A stretch of DNA of 41,948 bases from Welwitschia mirabilis (Eukaryota > Gnetophyta > Gnetopsida > Welwitschiales). Positions 32,795 to 41,948 of the stretch are shown here, one piece after another. Numbering within the stretch: the stretch's first letter is position 1; the number at the start of each line of letters is the position of its first letter. The DNA lies in contig JBOZIK010000001.1 of the NCBI GenBank assembly GCA_051453625.1, forward strand, positions 151,289,197-151,331,144, given 5' to 3'. Under the pieces are notes generated by a model. That model made no database searches and was not told the DNA's origin. It worked only from the letters and a program-made list of their open reading frames with translations. The position numbers and the translations under genes are program-made.

Positions 32795-35047
32795 TGATAG
32801 GATTTAGAATCCTAGATAGGGAGGTGAATAAGTTCTTTCAAAATTTTCAACATAATATTCTAAATAAATCCAATCTTAAACAAAACTTGTATATAATAAT
32901 GGACTAATCTAAAATGTTTATGATATAAGAAAATAATGTAACTGAAGAAATGATAACTGAAAGCATAAAAATATTAACTAAATGCAAGCTGAATTTATAG
33001 TAATCTAAGGAATCTTGTACTCCAATCTTGATAATAAGCTTATCCCCAAGTTATATTTTAAATCTTCATTACTTCAACAGGTGTTCTAGGTTCACTTGTA
33101 ACCTTTACAAATGAACTTTTTAGGCTTAGTCTCAATCTTTAAATGGACTTTTCAAGGCTTAGTCTCAAACTTTTACAAATTAAAGTAGTGATGTAATGAT
33201 GCCTTTAGAGCATGAATATTACTTGTTATTGATTTAGTAAATTTGATGGAGCTCTTCTTATGTATATTTAAAACAAATGAAGCTCTTGATCTGACCTTAA
33301 ATGTAGAGATGATGGCAATAGAATATTTTCTTTGGTAAAAAATATAGATGTCAAGATACAATAGTGAAAGTGATAAGAATACAATTCTTGATTCTTTAGA
33401 TTCAATAGATTCATCCAAATGAAGATGGTTCCAAAAGATTATTTAATCATCTATGTCTTAGCTATTTATATTAGAAGGCTATTTAGGTTTATTACGTTTG
33501 AAATGCACTTCCAACAATAATAAATGGCTAGAAAATGACTACCTAACAACTACATATTAGATACATAATGTTTAGAAAATTTTACTTTTATTCTGTTTAG
33601 TCAACCCCATAAAAATCTAGTTGACCTCATATGGTGTCATGAGTTACATAAGATGCCTAAGTAAGAAATTCAATCACCTTAATTTCTTATAGTTCCCTAT
33701 CCATTCGATTCCATCTGGGTCTGATCAATCCCAGTGTGTTTACTTACTACATTATCTGGTTGCCTGATCCTCCTCATAAAATTATTTCTAGTTTTCAACA
33801 TTGAGTCTGNNNNNNNNNNNNNNNNNNNNNNNNNNNNNNNNNNNNNNNNNNNNNNNNNNNNNNNNNNNNNNNNNNNNNNNNNNNNNNNNNNNNNNNNNNN
33901 NNNNNNNNNNNNNNNNNNNNNNNNNNNNNNNNNNNNNNNNNNNNNNNNNNNNNNNNNNNNNNNNNNNNNNNNNNNNNNNNNNNNNNNNNNNNNNNNNNNN
34001 NNNNNNNNNNNNNNNNNNNNNNNNNNNNNNNNNNNNNNNNNNNNNNNNNNNNNNNNNNNNNNNNNNNNNNNNNNNNNNNNNNNNNNNNNNNNNNNNNNNN
34101 NNNNNNNNNNNNNNNNNNNNNNNNNNNNNNNNNNNNNNNNNNNNNNNNNNNNNNNNNNNNNNNNNNNNNNNNNNNNNNNNNNNNNNNNNNNNNNNNNNNN
34201 NNNNNNNNNNNNNNNNNNNNNNNNNNNNNNNNNNNNNNNNNNNNNNNNNNNNNNNNNNNNNNNNNNNNNNNNNNNNNNNNNNNNNNNNNNNNNNNNNNNN
34301 NNNNNNNNNNNNNNNNNNNNNNNNNNNNNNNNNNNNNNNNNNNNNNNNNNNNNNNNNNNNNNNNNNNNNNNNNNNNNNNNNNNNNNNNNNNNNNNNNNNN
34401 NNNNNNNNNNNNNNNNNNNNNNNNNNNNNNNNNNNNNNNNNNNNNNNNNNNNNNNNNNNNNNNNNNNNNNNNNNNNNNNNNNNNNNNNNNNNNNNNNNNN
34501 NNNNNNNNNNNNNNNNNNNNNNNNNNNNNNNNNNNNNNNNNNNNNNNNNNNNNNNNNNNNNNNNNNNNNNAAAATATCATTTGAAGGGGCCTAATGGGGA
34601 TGTCCAATGAAATTTTGATGTTTTAGTGATTTTCTGAAGGTTATACTAATCAAAATTGAAGTGCCATCAAGTTTTCAGACTGAGAAGAAGGTAAGGATCA
34701 TGAATTTCGTGATCAATTTCCTGAATTCAAAGTTTTGTTATCGTCTCCATTCAGCTCAGGAACACTAGTTCTTGAGGTTATAGGTTTGTTAATCCCATCA
34801 AAAATCTAGTTGACCCCTCTAGATGCAATTCATTTTTTATGTACTTTAGGTGTACTTGACCACTTAAAAATCTAGTTAATCCCATCAAGAGGGTAAAATA
34901 ACTAATAGGTTTCTAGTGCTCAGAAGTTTATGATCTCTATTCCATCTTTTGACTTGCAAGTGATTTAACATCTTTTATAGAAGATACATAAAATTTTCTA
35001 TACAGAAAACATTAGCTTAATATTAAATAGCAAAACATAATCTAATA
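32795..35047 (-). mobile_element. 5' LTR of element B (contains a 761-N gap)
   Basis: The inner end TGATAGGATTTAG lies next to the primer-binding site. The outer end TAATCTAATA replaces the TAATCTAACA of the left LTR (terminal CA changed to TA), then ATGTC follows. It matches the left LTR except in the middle. The N run 33810-34570 plus about 150 following bases (34571-34720) have no counterpart in the left copy, which has only about 150 bp between the same anchors. Either this LTR gained an insert or the gap size is wrong. Confidence 0.8.
33810..34570. other. Assembly gap (761 N)
   Basis: Lies inside the 5' LTR of element B. Open frames that run through it are artefacts of translating N as open codons. 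Confidence 0.95.
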
Positions 35048-35052
35048 ATGTC
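35048..35052. repeat. Target-site duplication of element B (right copy)
   Basis: ATGTC, identical to 27050-27054. Joining the flanks here restores an uninterrupted alignment with the 5' LTR of element A. Confidence 0.85.
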
Positions 35053-36333
35053 TTCTACTACAAATATGATCTTCTTTTTTCTCAAATATATATTAAAAAA
35101 ACCCTTACTTTAAAAACTTTTTAACTTTAATCTTAAAGCTTAGAAATGCCTTAGTACCTTAAATCCTTATATCTTTAGGAGATCTTTAGTCTTCATTTTA
35201 ATTCAATTATGGTTTTTGATTAAGTATATTTCTTGTATAGAACTTAATTTACTTACTTTCTTTCATTAAGTTTTTGTTTTATAATTCTTGCATTTCTTAA
35301 AAGCTTTGTTTAGTATCTTGTATATTGTTTAAAGCTTCTAAGTTCTATTCACAAATTGTACATCATGCACCATAATTTGATTAGGATATTTTCATCTCAA
35401 CCCTTACCCTTATTGGTTTAAGCTTTATAACCATTCACTAATCTATATTTAATATGTTCTAGATTACTGAAAATTTCCTCTATAGAGTAAAGGGAGTAAA
35501 TTTTCCCCTCTAGATGTGTTGGTTTGGATTATAGAAAATTACCTTTGAAGAGTAAAGGAAGTAAATTTCCCCCTCTATATATGTGCATCTTGATTATTAT
35601 AACTTACCACTAGAGATTAAAGGGAGTAAATTATCCCCTCTTGTTGTATGTAACTAGATTACTATAATTTACATGAGGTTTTATTCATGCCTTGCAATGC
35701 ATTTTGGAATGTTTTAATAGTATATCTTGGATTTTTCATCATTTCATCCTTGGATTATCTTGGTCACATCTTGATTTTTCATGTGAATCCTGTCTTCTTC
35801 TTCAAAACCTCATACCTAACCTTTATCGTGAGTCATACTTAATATTATGAATATTACAGTTCTTATGTCATGCTTGCATATGTAGCAAATGTTGTAAAGA
35901 TGATACAAAGAGGAGCTAATTACATGTTTGGTGTTATCTGTATACTTTCTTATTGAAGGACTTATGTATTATTGAGTTGTTAGTTAATATGATGTTATTT
36001 TCATGTATTTATTTAGTTGCATATATTTTATTTAAGAACCTTGGGTGTCTTAATAAAGTATGATATTCATGTGAACATGCTATTAGTTATAGTACTCGAA
36101 TTTATTTTTTTTGAAATATATTTATCCCCTTATTATTTGAATACATATGTTTATTAATTTTTCTTAATGCAAATCATTGGAGAAGTATTTTTATTTTAAT
36201 ATCATATTATTATCATATATTAATTATCAAAATTTTCAAGTGAATGATTAGCTTATGGTTAAGTCTTTCTAGATATATATTGGAAGTTAAAATTTAAGTC
36301 AAATTTTTAGATATTAGAAACTTGAACACTAGA
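35053..36333 (+). mobile_element. 3' LTR of element A, right part (R-U5)
   Basis: Continues the 3' LTR after element B. It aligns with 12462-13647, including 'aaaaacccttac', the 65-bp units, the 'cattttggaatgttttgaa'-type block and 'atatattaattatcaaaa'. The end CTAGA (36333) corresponds to CTACA of the 5' LTR, and the next five bases ATTTC nearly match the left flank ATTTT. Confidence 0.85.
35462..35656 (+). repeat. 65-bp tandem repeat, three copies (3' LTR of A)
   Basis: Units begin at 35462, 35527 and 35592, each exactly 65 bp. Each centres on a dyad such as GGGAGTAAATTTTCCC. The 5' LTR has two units at 12846 and 12911. One unit explains most of the length difference between the two LTRs. 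Confidence 0.88.
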
Positions 36334-36338
36334 ATTTC

Positions 36339-36869
36339 TAACTCTTGCTGCATTATCTATAATTAAAATATAAGATAATATTTTACCTAACATATCTTCT
36401 TTTTCTTCATGCTCCTTTAGTATGGTTTTTCTTATTTCAAATTCTTTATAACCTTCATTAACATAATAAAATGAAATATTTGAAGGAAAAAAAGCTATTA
36501 AATATTATTTAACTTAGTCTATAAAGTTAAAAGTTTGACATGCCATATTTTAGGATATCTCAATCATAAGACATACAGAAATAATCCCAATTTTCCAATA
36601 ATACCATAGTATTTAAAAGATTAAAACTAAGGATATACCATGAAGATTAATTTTGATATTTTGCATGATTTAAAATTAGAATATGAAGCATAAATATTTA
36701 GTAAGTTTGATAAATAAATCACTAAAATTTGAAAATTTCTATGGGTAGCTTGATAATTAGACTATCATAGCATGCACATAATTTACTAGTTTAAGATCTA
36801 ACTACAATATCAACTCATAGAATATTATAATGTGGAATTAAAATTTTTTGCGTGATTAGCTAATAACTT
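36339..36869. other. AT-rich sequence between A and the pol remnant D
   Basis: Contains no recognisable motif. By position it could be the 3' non-coding part of minus-strand element D, into which A may have inserted. A matching continuation left of 11827 was not identified. Confidence 0.35.
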
Positions 36870-37345
36870 ATTTGATTAGGTAAGGCTTAACCCCTAAATT
36901 TCTACATTATGTAACAAATCTATTACCACGTAGTGCTTTAGTAAAGACATCAATGAGTTAATCATCTATATTAATGTATTTCAAAATAAGATCCTTGTTT
37001 TGTACATGATCTCCAAGAAAATGATTTCTAGTCTTAATATATTTATTTTTCAAATATTTGATTTCTTTTAAATGTTAAGACACTTTTGCTATTACAAAAG
37101 CTAGGAATACTTTCCATTAATAGTTTAAAATCTTTTAAAGTTTACTTCATCTAAATTAGCTAAGCATAACAACTTCTAGCACCTATGTATTCAGCCTTAT
37201 TAGTTAAGAGAGTAGTTGAGGTTTTCTTTTTGCTACTCCAAGATATCAAACATTGTCTAAGAAATAAGCAAGTTCTACTAGTACTTATTTTATCATCCTT
37301 ATATCTTATCCAATTTGCATCACAGTATCAAACTAGATCAAATTA
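36870..37345 (-). pseudogene. RNase H domain of copia remnant D
   Basis: The minus strand reads YCDANWIRYKDDKISTSRTC (37334 downward), with the RNase H Asp kept. It continues LRQCLISWSSKKKTSTTLLT and NKAEYIGARSCYA, then NHFLGDHVQNKDLILKYINI and DVFTKALRGNRF. This is the C-terminal Pol domain of a copia element, in the style in which the LTR is reached soon after. A few stops and one or two shifts are present. It is better conserved than the RT block next to it. Confidence 0.8.
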
Positions 37346-38150
37346 GGAGTCCTTTAAATACCATAGGCCTTAGTTAGTAGTATCATTTAGATGCTAAAAA
37401 TTCTTTTAGCTATCATAAGATTTAATTCTTTAGGATCAATTTGAGAATTATCATAAATCCCTACACTCAAAATGATGTCAAGCTTAGTTTTTAAAAAAAA
37501 AGAAAATTACTTTTATCTATTTATTTATTTGACATTATAGCACTTGAAACCCTAAGAAATTACTCATCTCTTATATGAGACTCATTTCAAACTCAACTTA
37601 TATAGTATTAGAAAACTTCTTACATAATAATTTATTAGTAGTAAGCTAATATCATACACAAAGATTTATATAATAGTAAAATTCTTACCATCCTTTTTAA
37701 TAAATATTATAATATTAGATGTACCTTTTTGAAACTTATTTTCTATTAAATAACTTGGTACTTTTTCATAACAAATTCTGGGAGCTTGCTTAAGATCATA
37801 AAGAGTATTTTTTAGTTTGTAAACATAGTCTATTTTATAAGAGTTAGTAAATCCTTTAGATTACTTAATATATGTTTTCTCTTGAAGTACTCTCTTTATA
37901 ACGGAACTATTAACATCCATTTGGTAGACTCTAAATCCTTTAACACATGCAAAGGATAAAAACATTCTTATGGACTCCATATAAGTGACTAGTGCATATG
38001 TTTTTTCAAAGTATATGCCTTGTTCTTGGTTATATATTTATCTACTAACCTTATTTTTTTACTAATAACATTACTATTTTCATCTATTTTGTTTCTAAAA
38101 ATTCATTGTATGCTAATAACATGTCTGTTAAATGGTCTTGGAGTGAGGTT
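37346..38150 (-). pseudogene. Reverse transcriptase of copia remnant D
   Basis: Begins IFRNKIDENSNVISKKIRLV (about 38105 downward). The first-Asp block FRVYQMDVNSSVIKR is near 37930 and YKLKNTLYDLKQAPR near 37800. The YVDD box is destroyed: the equivalent minus-strand sequence near 37670 reads roughly CV-stop-Y. TNKLLCKKFSNTI and VEFEMSLI follow. Reading these requires several frame changes. RT copies element RNA into DNA; this one is inactive. Confidence 0.78.
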
Positions 38151-39235
38151 CTAGAAATCACACCTTTTAAACTAATTAAGTTCGTCTTATAACAATAGCA
38201 TCTAATATTCATCACTTTCTCCTTTATTGAAAGCTTTGAGTTCTACCTTTGAGATATATGCTAAAAGCCAATAGAATTTCTTAGTATAGCTTCAAGTTTG
38301 AATACCATCATATGGACCACATAAGATGTTTCTTAAGGAATGACTTTCCTTTAGCCTAATCATGTTTAAAGTATTTTACTTATTGGTTTCTTCTTCTTTT
38401 CCCTCCTTAAATGTACTTGAGGATTAGTAGATGATTGTTTAAGCTATATAGAAATATAATCATCTAACATATAAATAAAAGTTGTATTAGTATCATCTAT
38501 TTTAACATTTATAGTTTTCTATACCACATAAGTTCTATTGTTGAATACTTAATATGCTTTACTAACCATGGAATAGCCTAAAAACTTTCATTGTCAACTT
38601 TTAAGTTAAAAATTCTTAGCTTATTCCATTTATTTAAAATGAAACACTATGAGCCAAAAATATGAAACTAACTTATTAAGGATTTCTTATAAGACCATAA
38701 TTCATATTAAGTTTTGAAATTAAAATGTCTTACTAGAACTCTATTAGAAATCTAACAAGTATTATTAATGGATTCTATAATGATATAGAATCTATTTATT
38801 GTGCATCATTATTTTTTCTATTTCATTTAGAAACTTATTCTTTCTTTTAGCAATTCCATTTTGTTATGGAGGTTTTGGTATAGAAAATTAATGAAGAATA
38901 TCAAGCTCTTCACAAAATTTTTGAACTTTTCATTTTTAAATTCTATGCCCTTATCACTTCTTATCATCTTAATATTGTATTTCTTTTGATTCTATAACCT
39001 AATGAATAACTTAGAAAAAATGTTAAATGCCTCTTCCTTATATGTATAGAAGGCTACACATGTAAAATGAGAATAATCATTAATAATAGTTAAATAATAT
39101 CTTTTCTTACTAAAAATCTCTATGGAAAATAAACCAATAATATCAAGATGTAAAAGATCTAAAGAACATTTAGTTATGATAGTAATTTTTTACTAATCTT
39201 TACCCTTTGTTCTTTCCTTATTAACATGCTTCATA
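38151..39235 (-). pseudogene. Integrase of copia remnant D
   Basis: The minus strand reads LLHLDIIGLFS (first catalytic Asp at 39142-39144), KKRYYLTIINDYSHFTCVAF, then KMIRSDKGIEFKNEKF (second Asp at 38953-38955). In the QNGIAKRKNK block (about 38845-38875) the catalytic Glu is Lys. The N-terminal zinc-binding part and everything upstream (protease, gag) are absent. Recognisable coding stops near 39235, where sequence of a different character begins. The part at 38150-38800 is a poorly conserved integrase C-terminus and linker. Confidence 0.8.
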
Positions 39236-39800
39236 GTTGTTGTGGTGTGTATAATGTTTCACATTTCAATTTCAATCCTGTTAATTATAAATAAGATGCA
39301 AAATACAACATGCTAGTATAGACAGAGTGATCCGAATGTTGTAATTCCATCGAAGGCAAATGGTATAGATAATAAAGAGTTGATTTCAAAAAAGAAATAT
39401 GTATCCTTAATCTATTAAATTAAATTACAGTGCATGGAAATAAAAGATGCTGATGTAGACTAATCTAAGAAAATAAACAACGATGTACCTAATCTAATTA
39501 AGCTCAATCTTAACAAAGGCTGCCCTCATAATCTATATAATTAAAGAAATCTGTCACAAATCTAGAATAACATAAACTATAAGGAATAAGTTCCTGCAAT
39601 TATTAACAAAAAGAGTAATTCATATTAAAGATGTAAAAAGCATCTATATCACAAAGTAGTCATTCCTTGATGGAGGATACACCGCCCAATACCAAGGTAA
39701 CATCTTTTTGGATTACAAGATGGTTCTCTAGTCCCAAGATCTCCTATTACAAGAATGTTAGGTACTGTCGAAGATGATTAGGGATCAAGGGGAAGACCTT

Positions 39801-39808
39801 TATTTATA
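39801..39808 (-). promoter_or_regulatory. TATA box of LTR E1
   Basis: TATAAATA on the minus strand, conserved in E2 (41251-41258) and F2 (5051-5058). Confidence 0.6.
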
Positions 39809-40304
39809 AACAGAAAGGAAAGATAAACTCATAGAAAGGTAAAGTAGAAACTCTAGTTAACATGCAAGGGAAAGTCGTAAATAATAGGCAACAACTTGGG
39901 AATACATTCTATCAAACTATGAGAGGACAGTATCATCCTTCTGGTCATCTGGACGATGGAGGAGATGATGAGAATTGAAGATGAGTTATCTGCATAGCTT
40001 CCAGTTTAACTATTTGTAAACTGCATGCAAAGTCCTATCAACTAATTCTAGAGATGTCGTCCACTAGTATCATCTAGACGATGAGGTGGATGATGGAGTC
40101 TGATAATAAGATCTTTAGTTTGACTACAAGTCATCTTGAAAGAAGTCTATCATATGCTCGATTGGGGTTATCGTCTTGCCTATCGTGGGGATGACATAGG
40201 GGATGACAGTCATTTCTTTATCCTTTGTCAATCTGATATCTTATTATTTGTAGGAATAATTATCTGAAAATATAATTTATCCATATCTACATGAAATGCT
40301 CATG

Positions 40305-40461
40305 ATTTATCTGTTAGTTTATCTAAAAAACAACTCAATATATTCTATCAAATACATATATTTCGTCTTGTGCTCCTAGATTCTCGATTGTCATAGGAAC
40401 TTGACATTTATCTGTTAGTTTATCTAAAAAACAACTCAATATATTCTATCAAATACATATA
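40305..40461 (+). repeat. 56-bp exact direct repeat near LTR E1 start
   Basis: The segments 40305-40360 and 40406-40461 are identical over 56 bases (from 'atttatctgttagttt' to 'caaatacatata') and separated by 45 bases. Identity in otherwise diverged DNA points to a recent duplication. Confidence 0.9.
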
Positions 40462-40477
40462 AGTTGGCATCACAACA

Positions 40478-40490
40478 TAGCCCCCCACTT
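40478..40490 (-). other. Polypurine tract before LTR E1
   Basis: AAGTGGGGGGCTA on the minus strand, directly upstream of TGTTGTGATGCC. It marks E1 as a 3' LTR of a minus-strand element whose interior lies to the right. Confidence 0.7.
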
Positions 40491-40933
40491 AGCCTTGTCA
40501 GTCTCTAACAAAACCAGATGGTAAACCATGTTTGCAAGCCAACTTTTTAAACAAGGAAAGCTAGGATATTTAAAGAAAGGTATCTGACAAAAAGAATTGC
40601 AGAACATTTTAAAGACAAGCTAAATTGCTGGAGAATTCAAAAACAGGATAAAAGTACCTGCAAAGCATCAAAAGTATGTCATCCAGTAGTATCATCCAGA
40701 TGATAAAGGGGATGACAGGTCCCTCGAAAGATGTATAAAACTAGAGCCTGTGACAGAATTTAAAATTTTTTATTAATTAAATAATATTAATAAACAATAA
40801 TAATAAGCAGCTTCTATTATGGTAAACAGCTAAATAAAAAATGCACTCAAACTTGGAATGCAATCCTCATTGTAAAATTTAAAAGATAAAAATCAGACAG
40901 AAGTATACACCATGCTAAACCAAAATGATATGT
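40491..40933 (-). other. Interior of element E, no coding recognised
   Basis: A short interior between LTR E1 and the 100-N gap. No reading frame of note. It contains one strong nested dyad (40678-40716) related to those in the LTRs. Confidence 0.4.
40678..40716. repeat. Nested inverted repeat GTCATCC...TATCATC-CA-GATGATA...GGATGAC
   Basis: The outer arms GTCATCC (40678-40684) and GGATGAC (40710-40716) are perfectly complementary. Inside, TATCATC and GATGATA form a 7-bp perfect stem with a 2-base loop. Related sites occur at 39928-39971, 40055-40097, 41378-41420 and 41505-41530. Confidence 0.8.
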
Positions 40934-41033
40934 NNNNNNNNNNNNNNNNNNNNNNNNNNNNNNNNNNNNNNNNNNNNNNNNNNNNNNNNNNNNNNNNNNN
41001 NNNNNNNNNNNNNNNNNNNNNNNNNNNNNNNNN

Positions 41034-41531
41034 GGGATAAGTTCCTGCAATTATTAACAAAAAGAGTAATTCATATTAAAGATAAAAAGGCATCTGTATC
41101 ACAAAGTAGTAATTCCTCAATGGAGGATACGCCATCCAACACCAAGGTAATGTCTCTCTGGATTACAAGATAGTTCTCCAGTCCCAAGATCTCTTGTCAT
41201 GTGAATGTTAGGTACTGTCAAAGATGATTAGGAATTAAAGAAGAGACCCTTATTTATAGATAGAAAGGAGAAAGGGACTGATAAAAAAGTAAAGTAGAAA
41301 CTCTAGCTAATATGCAAGGGAAAGTTACAAAGAACAAGCGATAACTCGGGAATATAATCTGTAAAAGTATGGGATAACAGTGTCATCCATGTGGTCATCC
41401 AGACGATAAAGGAGACGCCAGGGTTTTATAATGAGTTATCTGTTTAGCTTCTAATATACCTATCTGTGATCTGCATGCGAAGTCCTGTCAACTGGTTCTA
41501 AAGATGTCGTCCACTAGTATTGTCTAAATGA
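41034..41531 (-). mobile_element. LTR copy E2 (truncated both sides)
   Basis: Near-collinear with 39583-40081 of E1 at an almost constant offset of about 1,450 bp, with scattered substitutions. It includes the TATA box at 41251-41258 and the 'aggtactgtcaaagatgatt' region. Similarity ends near 41531 after 'ccactagtat'. The left side is lost in the gap at 40934-41033. Confidence 0.75.
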
Positions 41532-41948
41532 TTGTTGGTGGCCTAAATTTGCACTTCAAAAGTAATCAATGCTATAAATGGAAAATTGCAATTAGGCTTA
41601 GTATAGGGTGAATTAACCAATGAATGTCGTAATCTGGAGAGTGTAAGGTAACAATATAATCAAGCACATGAATGATAAGGAAGATGATTCAAATTTCAGT
41701 CCAAATATCTAAATTAATTTTGTGTTTTCTCATGCAAAAAGGAAATTGACAATGCAACTATTCTATTGTGCAATGCAAAGTATGAAAGAGAAATAAAATG
41801 CAAGCCTATGATAATCAATTTTCTGAGTTATTATCACCTAACTCACTCCTTATGACTTGTGTCTAATTTAAAATTAATCTAAGAAATAGCATTAACTAAA
41901 CTTTAACATAAATCATAAGAGAAATCATAAGATTTTGAGAAGAAGAAA
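41532..41948. other. Unassigned sequence at window end
   Basis: No similarity to the E or F LTRs and no coding or RNA motif seen. It could be the flank into which E2 inserted, or the product of a rearrangement that truncated E2. Confidence 0.4.

Larger units (their letters stand above)
27055..35047 (-). mobile_element. Non-autonomous Ty1/copia-like element B with cargo frame, nested in A's 3' LTR
   Basis: Bounded by LTRs (27055-28564 and 32795-35047) and a perfect ATGTC duplication. Orientation is minus: the primer-binding site (32781-32792) lies by the right LTR and the polypurine tract (28568-28576) by the left LTR. The interior reads gag, zinc knuckle and protease on the minus strand, then an unrelated ~350-codon frame. 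Integrase, reverse transcriptase and RNase H are not detectable, although the interior is about 4.2 kb. The element therefore probably moved using proteins of relatives. The gag is of the same type as G, and D may represent the matching pol lineage; this link is inference. Confidence 0.85.
11827..36338 (+). mobile_element. Composite LTR retrotransposon A with two nested insertions
   Basis: Two homologous LTRs bracket this block: 11832-13647, and 26438-27054 continued at 35053-36333. A tRNA-Met primer-binding site follows the 5' LTR, a purine tract precedes the 3' LTR, and the flanking 5-mers ATTTT (11827-11831) and ATTTC (36334-36338) differ at one base. The interior contains copia element C (about 16.8-22.9 kb), and the 3' LTR is split by element B (27055-35047). 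After removing B and C, A is about 10 kb. I could not identify A's own gag or pol in 13663-16600 or 22894-26437. It is therefore either non-autonomous or decayed beyond recognition. The long LTR and the site TGGTATCAAAGCCTAGG resemble Ty3/gypsy-type elements, but the superfamily is not proven. Confidence 0.75.
39500..40477 (-). mobile_element. LTR copy E1 (same family as F, inverted)
   Basis: On the minus strand it starts TGTTGTGATGCCAACTTA at 40477, right after a GGGGGG-rich purine tract, matching the TGTTATAATGCCAATTTA start at 1426. Near 40165-40215, 'tcccctatgtcat' and 'gataggcaagacgataac' match 4677-4720 almost exactly. TATAAATA is at 39808-39801, and the block 'taccttggtattgggc' matches 5159. 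The end is uncertain (39500-39600). Position after a polypurine tract makes this a 3'-type LTR. Confidence 0.7.

Noticed and set aside
33734-34610. Long open frames on both strands (also 17402-17863 and 40847-41173)
   Set aside because: They are open only because runs of N are translated as X; the real sequence at either end supplies only a few codons.

Overview
This is a plant nuclear DNA window: very AT-rich, with no intact gene on either strand. It is a deep stack of decayed LTR retrotransposons. The main evidence is three primer-binding sites matching the 3' end of plant initiator tRNA-Met, paired long terminal repeats (LTRs), target-site duplications, and broken Ty1/copia gag and pol reading frames with their characteristic motif order. 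I see no host gene, rRNA, functional tRNA or CRISPR array. Runs of N (2112-2211, 11857-11866, 17444-17839, 33810-34570, 40934-41033) mark an unfinished assembly. The two runs of exactly 100 N look like placeholder gaps of unknown size.

Layout. 1-1425: nothing recognisable. 1426-5700: two same-strand copies of an LTR (family F), about 3 kb apart, with internal ~112-bp tandem units. 6050-7565: a plus-strand Ty1/copia gag pseudogene (G) without a detectable pol. 7566-11826: AT-rich DNA with nothing identifiable. 11827-36338: one large composite element (A, plus strand) with 1.8-1.9 kb LTRs and a probable target duplication ATTTT/ATTTC. Its internal region is interrupted by a complete but dead Ty1/copia element (C, plus strand, about 16838-22893). 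Its 3' LTR is split by a second copia-type element (B, minus strand, 27055-35047) flanked by a perfect 5-bp duplication, ATGTC. 36870-39235: a minus-strand copia pol remnant (D: integrase, reverse transcriptase, RNase H). 39500-41531: two minus-strand LTR copies (E) of the same family as F.

The insertion order can be read from the nesting. A landed first; B and C later entered A's 3' LTR and interior. B is the most informative piece. It keeps gag, a textbook CX2CX4HX4C zinc knuckle and a protease remnant. Where integrase and reverse transcriptase should be, it carries an unrelated ~350-codon reading frame that resembles the family annotated in plants as 'putative plant transposon protein'. 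B was therefore probably non-autonomous, relying on relatives such as D. Nothing here amounts to a new functional system. The points most worth a second look are that cargo frame, the promoter-precise insertion of B, LTR-internal tandem repeats that differ in copy number between sister LTRs, and a recurrent GTCATC/GATGAC dyad motif in family E/F.
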